Assembly (NCBI GenBank): GCA_021826485.1
Contig: JAKAZX010000213.1
Span: 1-7,045 of the forward strand
Reading direction: 5' to 3'
Source: Pseudomonadota bacterium
GTDB lineage: Bacteria > Pseudomonadota > Alphaproteobacteria > Acetobacterales > Acetobacteraceae
Length of the DNA: 7,045 nucleotides
Of the stretch, positions 6,342 to 7,045 are shown in pieces. Both the position numbers and the translations under genes were made by a program. Under the pieces are notes generated by a model. That model was not told where the DNA came from, ran no database searches, and saw nothing but the letters and a program-made list of their open reading frames with translations. Position 1 is the stretch's first letter; each line of letters begins with the position of its first letter.

Positions 6342-7045
6342 GTGCTGCCCGCCGCCCTGCCGGCCGGCGTGACGCCGCAGGCCGCCACCCTCCGCTCGCG
6401 CGACTTCCTGCTGCTCTGGGGGGTCGGGGGCATCGGCAATGCGATGCGCTGGCTGGAGGTGCTGGCGGCGGCGCTGTTCACCCTGGACGTGACCGGCTCG
6501 CAGATGGCGGTCGCCGCGGTTTCCGCGGCGCGCAGCCTGCCGCTGATCTTCACCGCGGCACTGGCCGGCGTGCTGGCCGATGCCTTCGATCGCCGCGCCA
6601 TCATCGCCGGCGGCACGCTGCTGAGCGCCGTGGCGGCCGGTGCGATCGCGGTGCTGGCCTGGAAGGGGATGCTGGCGCCCTGGCACCTGTTCGCCGCCAG
6701 CGTCGCCAGCGGCCTGGTCTATGGCACGGAGATGTCGGCGCGGCGGCGCATGGTGGGAGAATGCGTGGTGCCCCGGCTGACGGCGCGGGCGATCGCGCTG
6801 GACAGCCTGACCGGCTCGGCCAGCCGGTTCGTCGGGCCGCTGCTGGGCGGCGTCGCCTATGAAGGGCTGGGCGTCAGCGGCACCTTCGCGGCCTCGGCGC
6901 TGTTCAACCTGCTGGCGGTGGCCATGGTGGTGTGCGTGCGCCATCACCAGCCGCGGCGCGCCCTGTCGGTGGCGGCGGTGGTGACCGATCTGACCGAGGC
7001 GGCGGGGCTGGTGCGGCGGTCGGCGGTGCTGTCCACCGTGCTGCT
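6342..7045 (+). CDS. Major facilitator superfamily transporter, EntS-like (MFS_3) type (C-terminus cut by window edge)
   Basis: The first 234 codons of a 12-helix secondary transporter are visible; such proteins usually have 400-430 residues. The opening RSRDFLLLWGVGGIGNAMRW at about 18-37 enters helix 1, as in MFS_3 members. Motif A of the superfamily appears between helices 2 and 3 as GVLADAFDRR at 76-85, with Gly76, Asp80, Arg84 and Arg85. A later region ALDSLTGSASRFVGPLLGG matches the helix-5 region of this group. Many relatives are proton-driven exporters, but the substrate cannot be deduced here. GTG 6342, 5 bases after the permease stop, is chosen because close spacing suggests coupling; no convincing SD precedes it, and an in-frame GTG at 6369 would remove nine residues of low-complexity Pro/Ala sequence. 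Its place at the end of a sugar ABC and lactonase operon suggests export or exchange of a related sugar, acid or toxic intermediate, which is inference only. Confidence 0.85.
   Translation, partial: MLPAALPAGVTPQAATLRSRDFLLLWGVGGIGNAMRWLEVLAAALFTLDVTGSQMAVAAVSAARSLPLIFTAALAGVLADAFDRRAIIAGGTLLSAVAAGAIAVLAWKGMLAPWHLFAASVASGLVYGTEMSARRRMVGECVVPRLTARAIALDSLTGSASRFVGPLLGGVAYEGLGVSGTFAASALFNLLAVAMVVCVRHHQPRRALSVAAVVTDLTEAAGLVRRSAVLSTVL

Noticed and set aside
6336..6342. Terminator between the permease and the MFS gene
   Set aside because: Only 5 bases separate the genes and there is no hairpin plus T-run, so read-through is expected.
1..7045. Mobile elements, tRNA or rRNA genes, CRISPR arrays, toxin-antitoxin or phage genes
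   Set aside because: I saw no transposase, integrase, spacer-repeat pattern or RNA-gene signature. Apart from the 128-base divergent region, no gap between genes exceeds 29 bases.

Overview
The window is GC-rich, densely coding DNA with no mobile-element, RNA-gene or CRISPR signal. Base composition, strong G/C third-position bias, short intergenic gaps and the gene families suggest an alphaproteobacterium, perhaps of the Acetobacteraceae/Rhodospirillales type. The taxonomic guess is inference only. All seven genes belong to one carbohydrate uptake and processing locus built as two divergent operons around a 128-base intergenic region (2728-2855).

Leftward operon (minus strand, read from 2727 down to 1): a single-domain sugar ABC ATPase, an RbsC/FrcC-type permease, and a periplasmic type I sugar-binding protein that runs off the left edge. 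Together these make a complete FrcBCA-style importer (binding protein, membrane subunit, single-domain ATPase). The binding protein comes last and has the strongest ribosome binding site in the operon.

Rightward operon (plus strand, 2856 to the right edge): a cytosolic SMP-30/gluconolactonase-type lactonase, a tandem-domain RbsA/MglA-type ATPase, a second and distinctly different RbsC-type permease, and the first 234 codons of a major facilitator superfamily transporter of the EntS-like (MFS_3) type. The genes are 3 to 5 bases apart, so they are almost certainly co-transcribed and translationally coupled. No binding protein accompanies this second ABC module inside the window.

The simplest reading is uptake of a sugar, or of a sugar acid or lactone, by one or two CUT2-class ABC systems, with intracellular hydrolysis of a sugar lactone to the aldonic acid. 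The open questions are whether both permease/ATPase pairs share the single binding protein, and what the MFS transporter moves. The divergent region holds candidate promoters for both operons whose -35 elements overlap on opposite strands, plus a 6-base inverted repeat that could be a shared operator. No regulator gene is visible. I did not find a system that is clearly new in kind; the unusual point is the pairing of two dissimilar importer modules with one binding protein, a lactonase and an MFS carrier.
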